NCBI GenBank assembly: GCA_964386785.1
Contig: CAYLUD010000041.1
Location: forward strand, 1 to 11,154
From: SZAS-3 sp964386785
Lineage (GTDB): Bacteria > Chlamydiota > Chlamydiia > Chlamydiales > JAAKFR01
Length of the DNA: 11,154 bases
Direction: 5' to 3'
Positions 1 to 7,797 of the stretch are shown here, piece after piece (the first letter of the stretch is position 1; every line of letters begins with the position of its first letter). Position numbers and translations under genes: made by a program. Under the pieces are notes generated by a model. That model saw only the letters and a list, made by a program, of their open reading frames with translations. It did not search any database and was not told the origin of the DNA.

Positions 1-47
1 GTCTAACAGATTCTGTCAATTAAATTTATGAATTTATTTTTTAGGAA

Positions 48-56
48 TGGTATAAT
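48..56 (+). promoter_or_regulatory. Extended -10 promoter upstream of the 997-aa gene
   Basis: The sequence TGGTATAAT is a perfect extended -10 element (TG-N-TATAAT). No convincing -35 lies 16-18 bp upstream, but extended -10 promoters can work without one. Transcription would start near 62-64, leaving a very short leader that holds GGAG and the ATG at 74. An 11-bp palindrome (ACAGA-T-TCTGT, 6-16) lies further upstream and could be an operator, but this is speculative. Confidence 0.55.
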
Positions 57-63
57 TTTTTAT

Positions 64-67
64 GGAG
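64..67 (+). promoter_or_regulatory. Shine-Dalgarno GGAG that decides the start at 74
   Basis: GGAG lies 6 bases before the ATG at 74. The in-frame ATG at 62 overlaps this motif and has no SD of its own. It also falls where transcription would begin, so the start at 74 is preferred. Confidence 0.6.
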
Positions 68-73
68 TCTATT

Positions 74-3067
74 ATGACAACATCGCAATCTGGCGTATCA
101 CCGGTACACATAGCTCATATACTCAATTACTCCAACTTTCCCGATACATTACAGAAGAAAATCAAGGACTTGATTGAAAGAATTTTCAAATCCCCATCCA
201 GCATCCAGGGTTGGACGATCACGAAAAAGCTAGATTTGCGGATCACACTCTTTCAACAAGAATGTGCATGGGGAAAGATTTCAGGTCAGTTATGCGTGGT
301 CGTTCGTGAACGTTCTGTCAAGTGGCAACGGGTTGTAATCGAGTCATTATTTTTACCCGTGCAAGATTTTGCATTAGGTCGTTATTGGATTGAACAAATG
401 CAGCCTGTAAAAGAACCAGGCTCACTCTTCCTATTTGATGGAGTAAAGCGGATTCTAGAGTTTACAACTGGGTTTCTTATACAGGTGCAACATACTGCGA
501 AACAGAAATCAGACCAGCTGTATAAGAGCCAGAACGATGAAAATGTTTATCAAAAATTATATAACTGCACCAAGCTCTATGGCAGTCACATCTTGACCAA
601 CCATATTTTATACCTGTATTTGGTGGATTGGATTAAGAAGGAATCAAAGGAATTACAGGAATCAAAGGAATCAAAGGAATCAAAGGAATTACAGGAATCA
701 AAGGAATCAAAGGAATTACAGGAATCATTCTGTGTTGTATGGGATAAATTACTCTGTAGGTCAACCAAGCCTATTGATGTTGCTAATAGAATATTATTTG
801 ATATAAATTATTGTTTTCGTTTTTTTGGATTAAATTTTTTGTGTGACAAGCAAGAAAATGCAATTACTATTGCAATATTGCAAGATGTTTTTAGGCGTTT
901 GGATGCAATTCATATCACTACACGTGATGAAGTTTGCACTACGATGAACAATTCCTTGTTACGATCACTTGTGATAGAAGTTCAATCGTTTTTTTTGAAT
1001 CTTGCGCAAGCACATGAATCAAGTGATATTGATGTTTATAAATCCATATTAACACAGAGGATTCCATCACTAGGAAAATCAGAAAAACCAGTTGAGCTCC
1101 ATGTTTTTGACGGATATATACAGAATGCATTAATCCAAAATCTGGGGGAGTATAGTAGTAAGCTTAGTAACCTGCATAGTAACCTTCTTAGATTGGAGAC
1201 ACTAAATGGATCTGAGCAAGGTTTTGCGCGCGCAGAAGATATCATCCAATATGGTTGCATATTGGATGATACTAAGAACCAGTTGCCTAGTTCAGATGAA
1301 AAAGAATTTCCCGATGTACAACAAAGCTTCCCAAAAATAGATGCAGATGGGTTTGCAATAAAACTGTCGCATACAGAAGACTCAATAATTCGAGACGCGT
1401 ATAGGACCCTATTACGCGAGAAACAAAGTAGTATAATCCCAACACTTAAAAACGAGCTGGTAACACGCACAAAGATGCTCAATGAGACCTGGGCGTTGAT
1501 GCAAGATTATGTAAAAGATTCTTGTGCAAACAGCTTAGGTAAACCCTTTCATGTACCTATGCATTGTATATATAAGGAAGAATGTATTTCTTATATCGGG
1601 CAGATGCCCCGAGCTTTTGCAGAAGAACCTGATTTTCGTAAGCAAATCTTAACAGAAATAGGCGAACTGTGTGCTTTCACCAAGGAAGCACTGGAATTTT
1701 ACAAAAATGATAAAACAGACAACCCGCCGGATCGTGTACTGGAGATTTTGATTAAATTTCATGAATTGAGCCCTGCAGTACACAATCCAAAAATAGGCAG
1801 CAACAAATCAATGTATGGCTTTCTATTATATAAAAGATGTAATGAAAAAAATAATTTGATTTCAAAATTAAAACACAAGTTGAGTTTTGGTGAGTTTCCG
1901 ATGGTCCATGCTATGGATTGTTGGAAGTTGCTATACGACACGATCTGCTCGGCTGCAGTATATAAGAACCAGTTGCAGCAGAGCGATTGTCTTATAAGCA
2001 AGAATTTCCCGGAATCTATTCGGGAGATTCTTAAATATTTTCCAACAATTAACTTTGATAAGGTGACAAGTTCGATAAAGAAAAAAATTGATACATGGCA
2101 AGAGAGCCACAGTTGCTACTCCATGGATATGTTGGATGCTGTAGTAGGATTTGCGGTTTTTGCTCCAATTATTACAGCTAAACTCGATTTTTTTGTTGAA
2201 TGTGCCGATGAAAAAGAGGCGGCCCTTGTGCTGCAAGAATTGAACAACAATGAATGGGATTTCGTAGATATGTTGTACGAATTACAATGTGCCTTGACCG
2301 GTTTATTTGTTGTTTCAGGCAAGCAAGAGTTTATTCTTCCAAGTATTCGAATTGAAGAATCTGTAATGGAACAGTATCCGAAATTAGTAAGTCCTAAAGA
2401 GGAAATTAAGCTGGAAGTAGCATCTAGTTCCCATTTTGATAGTACAATTTCTGTCGATACTACACCAAGCTCTGATATCATAGCGAGACCCGGCCAATTG
2501 GATTGTAGTATGCCAAAACAGTGCAACACACAACGATCCATACCTAGCTCAAGTACGGATACGGAATTCCATCCAGTTGCTCCAAATAGCCATCCTGGTA
2601 GCAAGACGAAATCTACAAACAAGAAATTAGGACCCAGCGGGCAGAAAAAAGGCATGATGACCGGGAATAGTCACGAACCAACTGTACCGCTCCAAGCAAT
2701 AAAAAAGAGCAAGTATCCACAATCGCATCACTCGCCCAAGGAAACGAGCAAAGAACTCATCAAATCCTTACTTATGTTTAACGGAAGAGCAGAAGACTTG
2801 GCGCAGTTGTTAGCATGTCACAACTTACCTTCTAAGGTTTCAAAGAGCAATCACATCATCATTAATTGGTATGGGTGCACCATTGCTTTTGGTACGGGTC
2901 ATGGACGTAAGTATAAAGGAAACACTGATACTATGCATCGCATATGTCGCAAAATAGAGGGCATTGCTGCTGAACAGTCCATTCTTCAAGCAACACGCAC
3001 CGATCAGAATCCAGAAGAGGAGACTCCTGCTGCCCCAAAAAAACATAAAGAAAAAAAATCAAAATAA
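74..3067 (+). CDS. Large hypothetical protein, 997 aa, with C-terminal HicA-like domain (tentative)
   Basis: I do not recognise this protein as a whole. There is no signal peptide or clear membrane segment, so it is probably cytosolic or secreted by a signal-less route. Seen in the sequence: about 780 N-terminal residues of mixed, largely helical-looking character; an ESK/ELQ tripeptide-repeat tract at residues 190-218, likely a charged helix; a Ser/Thr/Pro/Lys-rich linker at about 783-890, probably disordered; a small domain at about 890-965; and a Lys-rich tail ending KKHKEKKSK. The small domain has a helix, then SKSNHIII, a strand with TIAF, Gly/His/Lys residues, and a helix (MHRICRKI). 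This order resembles HicA mRNA-interferase or dsRBD-like folds (helix, G-S-H-hydrophobic strand, strand, helix), with His927 at the catalytic-His position. No HicB-type antitoxin is adjacent. An effector or RNA-binding role is possible but unproven. The start at 74 is chosen over 62 because of GGAG at 64-67. Confidence 0.85.
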   Translation: MTTSQSGVSPVHIAHILNYSNFPDTLQKKIKDLIERIFKSPSSIQGWTITKKLDLRITLFQQECAWGKISGQLCVVVRERSVKWQRVVIESLFLPVQDFALGRYWIEQMQPVKEPGSLFLFDGVKRILEFTTGFLIQVQHTAKQKSDQLYKSQNDENVYQKLYNCTKLYGSHILTNHILYLYLVDWIKKESKELQESKESKESKELQESKESKELQESFCVVWDKLLCRSTKPIDVANRILFDINYCFRFFGLNFLCDKQENAITIAILQDVFRRLDAIHITTRDEVCTTMNNSLLRSLVIEVQSFFLNLAQAHESSDIDVYKSILTQRIPSLGKSEKPVELHVFDGYIQNALIQNLGEYSSKLSNLHSNLLRLETLNGSEQGFARAEDIIQYGCILDDTKNQLPSSDEKEFPDVQQSFPKIDADGFAIKLSHTEDSIIRDAYRTLLREKQSSIIPTLKNELVTRTKMLNETWALMQDYVKDSCANSLGKPFHVPMHCIYKEECISYIGQMPRAFAEEPDFRKQILTEIGELCAFTKEALEFYKNDKTDNPPDRVLEILIKFHELSPAVHNPKIGSNKSMYGFLLYKRCNEKNNLISKLKHKLSFGEFPMVHAMDCWKLLYDTICSAAVYKNQLQQSDCLISKNFPESIREILKYFPTINFDKVTSSIKKKIDTWQESHSCYSMDMLDAVVGFAVFAPIITAKLDFFVECADEKEAALVLQELNNNEWDFVDMLYELQCALTGLFVVSGKQEFILPSIRIEESVMEQYPKLVSPKEEIKLEVASSSHFDSTISVDTTPSSDIIARPGQLDCSMPKQCNTQRSIPSSSTDTEFHPVAPNSHPGSKTKSTNKKLGPSGQKKGMMTGNSHEPTVPLQAIKKSKYPQSHHSPKETSKELIKSLLMFNGRAEDLAQLLACHNLPSKVSKSNHIIINWYGCTIAFGTGHGRKYKGNTDTMHRICRKIEGIAAEQSILQATRTDQNPEEETPAAPKKHKEKKSK
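641..727 (+). repeat. Imperfect 9-bp tandem repeat inside the 997-aa gene
   Basis: Nine complete 9-bp units plus a 6-bp partial unit are present. Two unit types alternate, A (GAATCAAAG, encoding ESK) and B (GAATTACAG, encoding ELQ), in the order A B A A A B A A B then a partial A. The order suggests repeated duplication of an AAB 27-bp block. Nine is a multiple of three, so gain or loss of units changes protein length without breaking the frame. The encoded Glu/Lys/Ser/Gln/Leu tract is probably a single charged helix or short coiled coil. Confidence 0.95.
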
Positions 3068-3361
3068 TGTGTTGCGACCTTTAGCCTGAGTAGGCTGGTT
3101 CGGTGCGCTTGGATTAGAAGAGAGTGGGGTGGTCGAGGAGTGCAAAGTACATTGGGAGCATCTAATGAGATGTTGATTTTCTTGAACTGCGATAGGATAT
3201 CCACAAAAGGGGCAGGTATGGATACGGTATAGTGTACTACGAAATGGCCTGCGTAGGCGCCACCTACTCCAACACCAGACAACAAATAGGGCAAGAAGAC
3301 AGATCCCAAAATATCCAAGTAATGCAGTTTTCCATGCGACATCAATCATAGTCAAAATCAA
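3059..3361 (-). CDS. Small membrane protein with C-terminal zinc ribbon
   Basis: This is a 100-residue protein. One transmembrane segment (about 12-31) is followed by an Arg-rich stretch (33-41), which by the positive-inside rule puts the C-terminus in the cytoplasm. CPFC at 50-53 and CSQC at 68-71 form a CxxC-x14-CxxC pattern typical of a zinc ribbon. The tail (72-100) is Ser/Pro/Asn-rich and probably flexible. It is the last gene of the minus-strand operon: its start lies inside the 3' end of the TonB/TolA-like gene (20-bp overlap, or 8 bp from the alternative ATG at 3349), which suggests translational coupling. Its 3' end overlaps the convergent 997-aa gene by 9 bp. No strong SD precedes either ATG. 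The function is unknown; a regulatory or assembly role for the Exb-type motor is inference from position only. Confidence 0.75.
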   Translation of the reverse strand: MILTMIDVAWKTALLGYFGICLLALFVVWCWSRWRLRRPFRSTLYRIHTCPFCGYPIAVQENQHLIRCSQCTLHSSTTPLSSNPSAPNQPTQAKGRNTLF

Positions 3362-3722
3362 TGTCTAGCGGTTCGTACTCGATGGTTGGAGGCAACTCTG
3401 TACACAATGATAGAGAAGAATTCCAATCTTCAGAGGGTACAAGATACAAATTAGGAGTATAAAATCGGACAATAGGCACTGGGACATCTCCAGATACAGG
3501 CTGAGAGGGAAGATCAATCTGTACGATGAGGGGACGTAAGGAAAGAGTAGATTCTCCTTGGTAAGGTGCCACATGAACACTACACAACAAGAGAATATGC
3601 ACAAGCAGCGACACCCCTACACCAATCCATAAAGGAAGAGTCCATAAGGATGACTCATTGCGAAATACCATGCGTACTGCGTAATGATCACGCTCAATGT
3701 GTAGCAAGAGCCGCTCCTTCAT
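3342..3722 (-). CDS. Short TonB/TolA-like energy-transducer anchor
   Basis: This 126-residue protein has a basic cytoplasmic N-terminus (1-28), one transmembrane helix (about 29-49) and a short periplasmic part. The helix holds Ser38-x3-His42, the same spacing as the S-x3-H motif by which TonB and TolA transmembrane helices couple to ExbB/ExbD or TolQ/TolR. The periplasmic part (50-126) has Pro-containing stretches and a very acidic end (EPLDIDFDYD). It is much shorter than E. coli TonB (239 aa) or TolA (421 aa), and no C-terminal TonB/TolA domain is visible. It follows exbD with a 29-bp overlap, the position a tonB or tolA gene would take. From memory, a small uncharacterised gene also follows exbB-exbD in Chlamydia trachomatis (CT598); this may be its counterpart. 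No good SD is visible, so expression probably depends on coupling. Confidence 0.75.
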   Translation of the reverse strand: MKERLLLHIERDHYAVRMVFRNESSLWTLPLWIGVGVSLLVHILLLCSVHVAPYQGESTLSLRPLIVQIDLPSQPVSGDVPVPIVRFYTPNLYLVPSEDWNSSLSLCTELPPTIEYEPLDIDFDYD

Positions 3723-4134
3723 TGTACATTAGGCGAATCGGAAGACCTATTTCTTGAGTGTATGCTAACAGTCGTAAAAATTCACCATAATCTACCGAGC
3801 GATCGACGCTGAGTACAATCGAGGGGGAGGCAGTTGGGTGATCGGCGAATAGATCACACACCTCTTGCGATAAAACAGTCTTAAATGTTTGAAGATCAAC
3901 AATTTGCTTTCTGTTTCCTACATAAATTACATGATGAGCATCCATCACTACTAATAATTGTGTTGTTTTCCCTGTGGATGGAAGCTCGAGTTGAGGAGGT
4001 GCAATGGGTAAAGATTTGAATGGTAGAATATCGGAAGTAATAATAAAGAAAATCAACATCAATAAAATGACATCTACCAAAGGAGTCAGATCAATCAGAG
4101 AGGCATTTGGTTGTAAACTCGTTTTAAACTGCAT
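3694..4134 (-). CDS. exbD: ExbD/TolR-family biopolymer transport protein
   Basis: This is a 146-residue ExbD/TolR homologue, close to the usual length. A short cytoplasmic N-terminus (1-16) leads to one transmembrane helix (about 17-36) beginning TPLVDVILLMLIFF. Asp21 in PLVDV corresponds to the essential proton-carrying Asp of ExbD/TolR. The rest is a periplasmic domain with the family's alternating strands and helices (QLLVVMDAHHVIYVG, then a C-terminal SIVLSVDRSVDYGEFLRLL). ExbD works with ExbB to turn proton flow into movement of a TonB/TolA-type partner. The ATG at 4134 overlaps the end of exbB by 11 bp; an upstream in-frame TTG at 4152 would add six residues but seems less likely. ExbD and TolR cannot be separated with confidence here. 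Confidence 0.93.
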   Translation of the reverse strand: MQFKTSLQPNASLIDLTPLVDVILLMLIFFIITSDILPFKSLPIAPPQLELPSTGKTTQLLVVMDAHHVIYVGNRKQIVDLQTFKTVLSQEVCDLFADHPTASPSIVLSVDRSVDYGEFLRLLAYTQEIGLPIRLMYNEGAALATH

Positions 4135-4744
4135 ATACCAGAATGTCCACAATTTCTCCGGCTACTAACTGCATTTCCAACACGATTCTTTGAATCCTAG
4201 CCACAAGATAATTATATGCTAATAAGCTAGGAATCGCCACAATCAACCCTGCAGCTGTTGTGACCAGTGCATATTCCATCGAGGCTCCAACGCGTGATGT
4301 GGAAATATCCATCAAGCCAGAGAGACGCATTTCGCTAAATGCTTGAATAAATCCAATCACAGTACCTAAAAGCCCAATCAAAGGTGTGATATGTGCAATC
4401 ACGGAAAGAAAACGGGTATGTCTCTCTAGATCGGCGATCGTGGCTCGGCCTGTACGTTCCATAAAAGATTCGATTTCCTCCTTAGAACGATCATGCCGTA
4501 GCAGTCCGCTATGTACAATTTGCGCAACGGCACCCCCGTTCTCCTCACAAATGCGTACCCCTTCCACCACATTGTGTTCTGCTATCGCTTGTTTGACACG
4601 CATCAGGAAGGCATTAGTGTGAATTTCAGCACGGCGCAATATAATTAATCGCTCAATAAAAATAGCCATAGCTAATAAGGAGCAAAACATCAAAATCATC
4701 AAAATCGTGTTCCATTCAGAAAAATATATTGACAGTTCTTCCAT
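4124..4744 (-). CDS. exbB: ExbB/TolQ-family proton-channel protein
   Basis: This is a 206-residue MotA/TolQ/ExbB-family protein with the expected three transmembrane helices: about 12-36, 112-137 and 156-180. The family hallmarks are clear: TPLIGLLGTVIGFIQAF in helix 2, and ALVTTAAGLIVAIPSLLAYNYL split across helix 3, including the conserved Thr-Thr pair. The large loop between helices 1 and 2 is cytoplasmic. ExbB forms the pentameric stator around ExbD. The ATG overlaps the stop of the TPR gene by one base (TAATG), and an AAGGA lies 8 bases before it, so translation is probably coupled. A longer reading frame up to 4819 exists, but its first 25 residues are unlike the family and lie inside the TPR gene, so it was not used. 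Confidence 0.95.
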   Translation of the reverse strand: MEELSIYFSEWNTILMILMFCSLLAMAIFIERLIILRRAEIHTNAFLMRVKQAIAEHNVVEGVRICEENGGAVAQIVHSGLLRHDRSKEEIESFMERTGRATIADLERHTRFLSVIAHITPLIGLLGTVIGFIQAFSEMRLSGLMDISTSRVGASMEYALVTTAAGLIVAIPSLLAYNYLVARIQRIVLEMQLVAGEIVDILVYAV

Positions 4745-7608
4745 TATGTAGTTCCTTTTCGTAGTTTCTGCTCCGCACGTAGAGCGGCAAGCCCCCCTTT
4801 CTTTATCATCGCTTCCCATTGTCTAGACGCCAGTTCGGGACGACCTTGTAATAGGTAAATCTCCCCACGTAAGCACATCGCCTCCACACAGACAGGATGA
4901 TCGAGGCCAGAATTGATGATTTTAGATGAAATGCGCATTGCTTGATCAAGTTCTTTGGCTTCAAAGTGACTTTTTCCTTTCCATAACCATAATTCAAGCA
5001 TTTGCATATCTGAAAGTTGTTCGTACCCAGCTTCCTCTGCGATATCGAAACACTGTAAGGCACGTTCATATTCATGATCTAATAATGCCAATTTTCCTTG
5101 CATTTGCCAGGCCAGGGAGAGGTATAGGGCATGTTGAATCCCAAGATCCTTGTAGGTCATGAGCAAGGAAAAAAGTAAAGGTTCGGCTTGGGCTCGTGCT
5201 TGGTGTTCTATGTGCTGAGCGGCTAGGTGATACATGGACTTAGCCACAACATCAGGGAGAGGCTCTGCCTCTTTTGCCTGTTGCATATGAGCATTGGTGG
5301 AATCCTCAAATGCTTGAATGATACGCAATAAATAGGAAATGCCTTCGTCTTTGCATCCAAGTTCGAAAGCACGCATACCCCGTTCATAAACGCTTTCATA
5401 GTAAAAATGGAGCGATTGTGCATCAGGACTGTCTATCCTATATAAGGATTCAAATAATGCGATTCCTCGATCCAAATAGGCTACTGCTGTGCTTGCCGAC
5501 TGGTGCAAGCTCAATACATAATCCGCTACAATGGTCAAGGGAGATTGGGGGAATAAGTCTAGAAATTGTTTCAGGTGTGTTAATGCCTCGGGACTGCCCA
5601 CTAGGTAATCGGAAAAGGAAAAGCAACGAAAACAACCGTCCGCTGCATAGGAAGAATCAGGAAATCGAAGATATAGGGAATGGCGATACAGATTGGCTTG
5701 ATGCGCATTGTCTCCCAATGCGCATAGAGTTTCTGCAACAAAAAAGAGAGCAGAGGGGGTAAGAGCGTGATCACTTTCAGCTACCTGTTGTAATAGGGGA
5801 AGGGCTCGCTCAAAAGCACCTTGCTGAAAATAGAGAGAACCTAATAAATAGCGCGCTTCTTGTGTATGGGGGCCCTCAGGATCGAGCGCTAGGACAGTCT
5901 GGAGAGCTTCTTCAGCAATCTGGTTATCTTGAGGTATCGATGTGTGGCCCCCTTTACTACACCGAGTTTTTTCATAGAGTGCGGTAACGTAGGTGGGTAA
6001 AGAAGCATAGCAGGTTTCTGTGGCTTTATTGAGTAGAGCCATTTTCTTGACAGGATCCAGGGTGGCGCCAGCCCTCACGAGCAGAGCTTCGTGTTGCTCT
6101 GCAAAGGATAGATCCGTGAAATATTTTTGAATCCACCCTTCTACAGCCAGCAGATCACCAGGGTCATTGCACCACTGATGGCGCAAGATCGCTAACTTAG
6201 ATAGAGAAAGGGCTGCCACAGGATAGGGGAGCAGTTCTTCGAGCATCTGTTTTGCAGCGGTAAAGGTGGCGATCCGTTCATTTGCAGAGATAGAAGTGGT
6301 GCACCCCGCCTGAATATAACACCAAGCGAGCTGGTGATAAGCTTGTAATCGCCATCCAGATATTGTTGGGGAGGGGCTAGACTGTTCATAGAGATGTTGT
6401 GCTTCGACATAGCGCCCCTGCTCATAAGCCACTTCCCCTTGTAAAAATGACCATTCAGGATATAAAGGATCCTTAGAAGAAAGATGCATTCCCATGCGAT
6501 CTAACAGGGCCCCAGCGCATTCTACTTGATGGTCGTGTAGTAGGATGCGAGCCAAATATAGCGACCCTACACATAGAGGACGACCTTCTTTAGATTGAGC
6601 AACCAGATGGGTTAAGTACTCCTTAGATCTCCCCCATTGTTGCCGTTGGTAGTAATACAGGCCTAACTCCAACAAAGCATGATCGTAGTGAGATAGGTCC
6701 TTACTTCCGTCTTTCTGCGTATATTCTAATAGATATTGGATCGCTCGCTCATAGTCTTGTTGTTGTTTATAGCACATAGCCATCAGATATAAGGATTCTC
6801 GATCAATAGCATGTGAGGAATGTGCCCCTCCCTCTATATAAGAAAGGGATCGTACATAATCAGATTCTGCAAAAGCACACTCGGCCAGCGCGTAGCATAT
6901 TTTTTTCTTGAGCAGAGAGCCCTGTTGCTCGCCTCTGGGAAAAGAAGATTGTTCTAGAGCTTGTAAGACCTCTTGGTATAAGGTGGAGGCTTCTCCATAA
7001 CTCCCTGTTACAAATAGTCGCTTGGCTTTCCTTAATTGCCCATCAAAGTGTTCATCTAAGGCATAGGAAAGAGCTTGAAAAAGAGAAAGATCTTCTTTTG
7101 ACCAGTATTCCATAGGGAACTCTTTCGATAGGTTCTTTAAAAGAAGATAGGAGTCTTCAGGAGAGTGCTGGGGAGCAGAAAGGCGAGCTTTGAGTAGTAG
7201 AATTTTTGGGGTTAAAGGAGGAGGGAGATCTCTTTGTAATAAATGATTTAATACATCGATAGCTGCTTCGCTTTCTCCTAAAGACTCACACACATGAGCC
7301 AGTTTCATAGAATATTCAATTAGGAGGGGCCAGGAAATTTTTTTTCCTCCAGCATCTGAATACGCTAGCTTCATAATCTGTTCTAAAGCACTTCGTGCTT
7401 CCACAAGTTGGTGATCATGGAGAGCTTGGTCTGCTGTGTTTGCAAGTTGCGCGATTGTGGTCTCAGTCTCGATCCAAAAAAAAGAAAGAGTCAGCACTGC
7501 ACATCCCAGGATGCAGAAAGAATGCAATAAGGCCTTGTTCCTTGGGATGGAGTGCATCGTATAATAAGAGGTTTGGAGGGGCTTTACGGCAAAAAAATGC
7601 TTAGCCAT
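4744..7608 (-). CDS. Large membrane-anchored TPR protein, first gene of the Exb operon
   Basis: This is a 954-residue protein. A basic N-terminus is followed by one hydrophobic segment (about residues 27-46), and the rest is soluble helix-pair repeats. The repeats show the TPR signature spacing of bulky and small residues, for example in WSFLQGEVAYEQGRYVEAQHLYEQS (split: WSFLQGEVAYEQ, then GRYVEAQHLYEQS), YLLGSLYFQQGAFERALPLL and GEIYLLQGRPELASRQW near the C-terminus. The body is therefore probably a long periplasmic superhelix that binds other proteins. An ILGC sequence inside the hydrophobic segment resembles a lipobox, but strongly hydrophobic residues follow the Cys, so an uncleaved anchor is more likely. 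TPR proteins encoded beside ExbB-ExbD-TonB sets are known in other bacteria. The ATG at 7608 has no clear SD; alternatives are TTG at 7614 and ATG at 7557. The partner and substrate are unknown. Confidence 0.88.
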   Translation of the reverse strand: MAKHFFAVKPLQTSYYTMHSIPRNKALLHSFCILGCAVLTLSFFWIETETTIAQLANTADQALHDHQLVEARSALEQIMKLAYSDAGGKKISWPLLIEYSMKLAHVCESLGESEAAIDVLNHLLQRDLPPPLTPKILLLKARLSAPQHSPEDSYLLLKNLSKEFPMEYWSKEDLSLFQALSYALDEHFDGQLRKAKRLFVTGSYGEASTLYQEVLQALEQSSFPRGEQQGSLLKKKICYALAECAFAESDYVRSLSYIEGGAHSSHAIDRESLYLMAMCYKQQQDYERAIQYLLEYTQKDGSKDLSHYDHALLELGLYYYQRQQWGRSKEYLTHLVAQSKEGRPLCVGSLYLARILLHDHQVECAGALLDRMGMHLSSKDPLYPEWSFLQGEVAYEQGRYVEAQHLYEQSSPSPTISGWRLQAYHQLAWCYIQAGCTTSISANERIATFTAAKQMLEELLPYPVAALSLSKLAILRHQWCNDPGDLLAVEGWIQKYFTDLSFAEQHEALLVRAGATLDPVKKMALLNKATETCYASLPTYVTALYEKTRCSKGGHTSIPQDNQIAEEALQTVLALDPEGPHTQEARYLLGSLYFQQGAFERALPLLQQVAESDHALTPSALFFVAETLCALGDNAHQANLYRHSLYLRFPDSSYAADGCFRCFSFSDYLVGSPEALTHLKQFLDLFPQSPLTIVADYVLSLHQSASTAVAYLDRGIALFESLYRIDSPDAQSLHFYYESVYERGMRAFELGCKDEGISYLLRIIQAFEDSTNAHMQQAKEAEPLPDVVAKSMYHLAAQHIEHQARAQAEPLLFSLLMTYKDLGIQHALYLSLAWQMQGKLALLDHEYERALQCFDIAEEAGYEQLSDMQMLELWLWKGKSHFEAKELDQAMRISSKIINSGLDHPVCVEAMCLRGEIYLLQGRPELASRQWEAMIKKGGLAALRAEQKLRKGTT
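4753..4757 (-). promoter_or_regulatory. Shine-Dalgarno AAGGA for exbB
   Basis: On the minus strand AAGGA lies 8 bases before the ATG at 4744, inside the last codons of the TPR gene. It supports this start over the longer frame to 4819. Confidence 0.7.
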
Positions 7609-7729
7609 GCGCAAGTGATCCCATGCGAGAGGGACAATATCATTCCCTGGTTCAAGGAGATCTTAATCCGAGGAAATGGTTGATGTCATCTGAAAACCGG
7701 ATAGGGCTGAGTAAAAAATCAAAAAAAAC

Positions 7730-7759
7730 TTGCAGAATATCTGAGATCAGACCTATGAG
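7730..7759 (+). promoter_or_regulatory. Putative hctA promoter
   Basis: TTGCAG (7730-7735) and TATGAG (7754-7759) are separated by 18 bp and resemble sigma-70/sigma-66 -35 and -10 boxes. An A-rich stretch (7711-7728) directly upstream could act as an UP element. Transcription would start about 30 bases before the hctA ATG. In Chlamydia hctA is a late gene; whether that control holds here cannot be seen from the sequence. Confidence 0.4.
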
Positions 7760-7782
7760 GGAGATGATAACCATCGCGTTTT

Positions 7783-7788
7783 AGGAGG
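7783..7788 (+). promoter_or_regulatory. Strong Shine-Dalgarno for hctA
   Basis: AGGAGG, a near-perfect anti-16S match, lies 9 bases before the hctA ATG. It is the strongest RBS in the window, as expected for an abundant late protein. Confidence 0.85.
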
Positions 7789-7797
7789 CGTGAATTT

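Noticed and set aside
586..768. Minus-strand frame rich in FDSCNSFDS repeats
   Set aside because: It is the antisense reading of the ESK/ELQ tandem repeat in the large plus-strand gene and has no start signal.
3083..3096. AGCCT-gagt-AGGCT hairpin as terminator for the 997-aa gene
   Set aside because: The stem is only 5 bp, has no T tract, and lies inside the zinc-ribbon coding sequence.
4745..4819. N-terminal extension of exbB to 4819
   Set aside because: The 25 extra residues are Arg/Cys-rich, unlike the family, lie inside the TPR gene, and the ATG at 4744 has a good SD.
7540..7552. Lipobox (ILGC) in the TPR protein
   Set aside because: Nine strongly hydrophobic residues follow the Cys, which favours an uncleaved membrane anchor over a lipoprotein.
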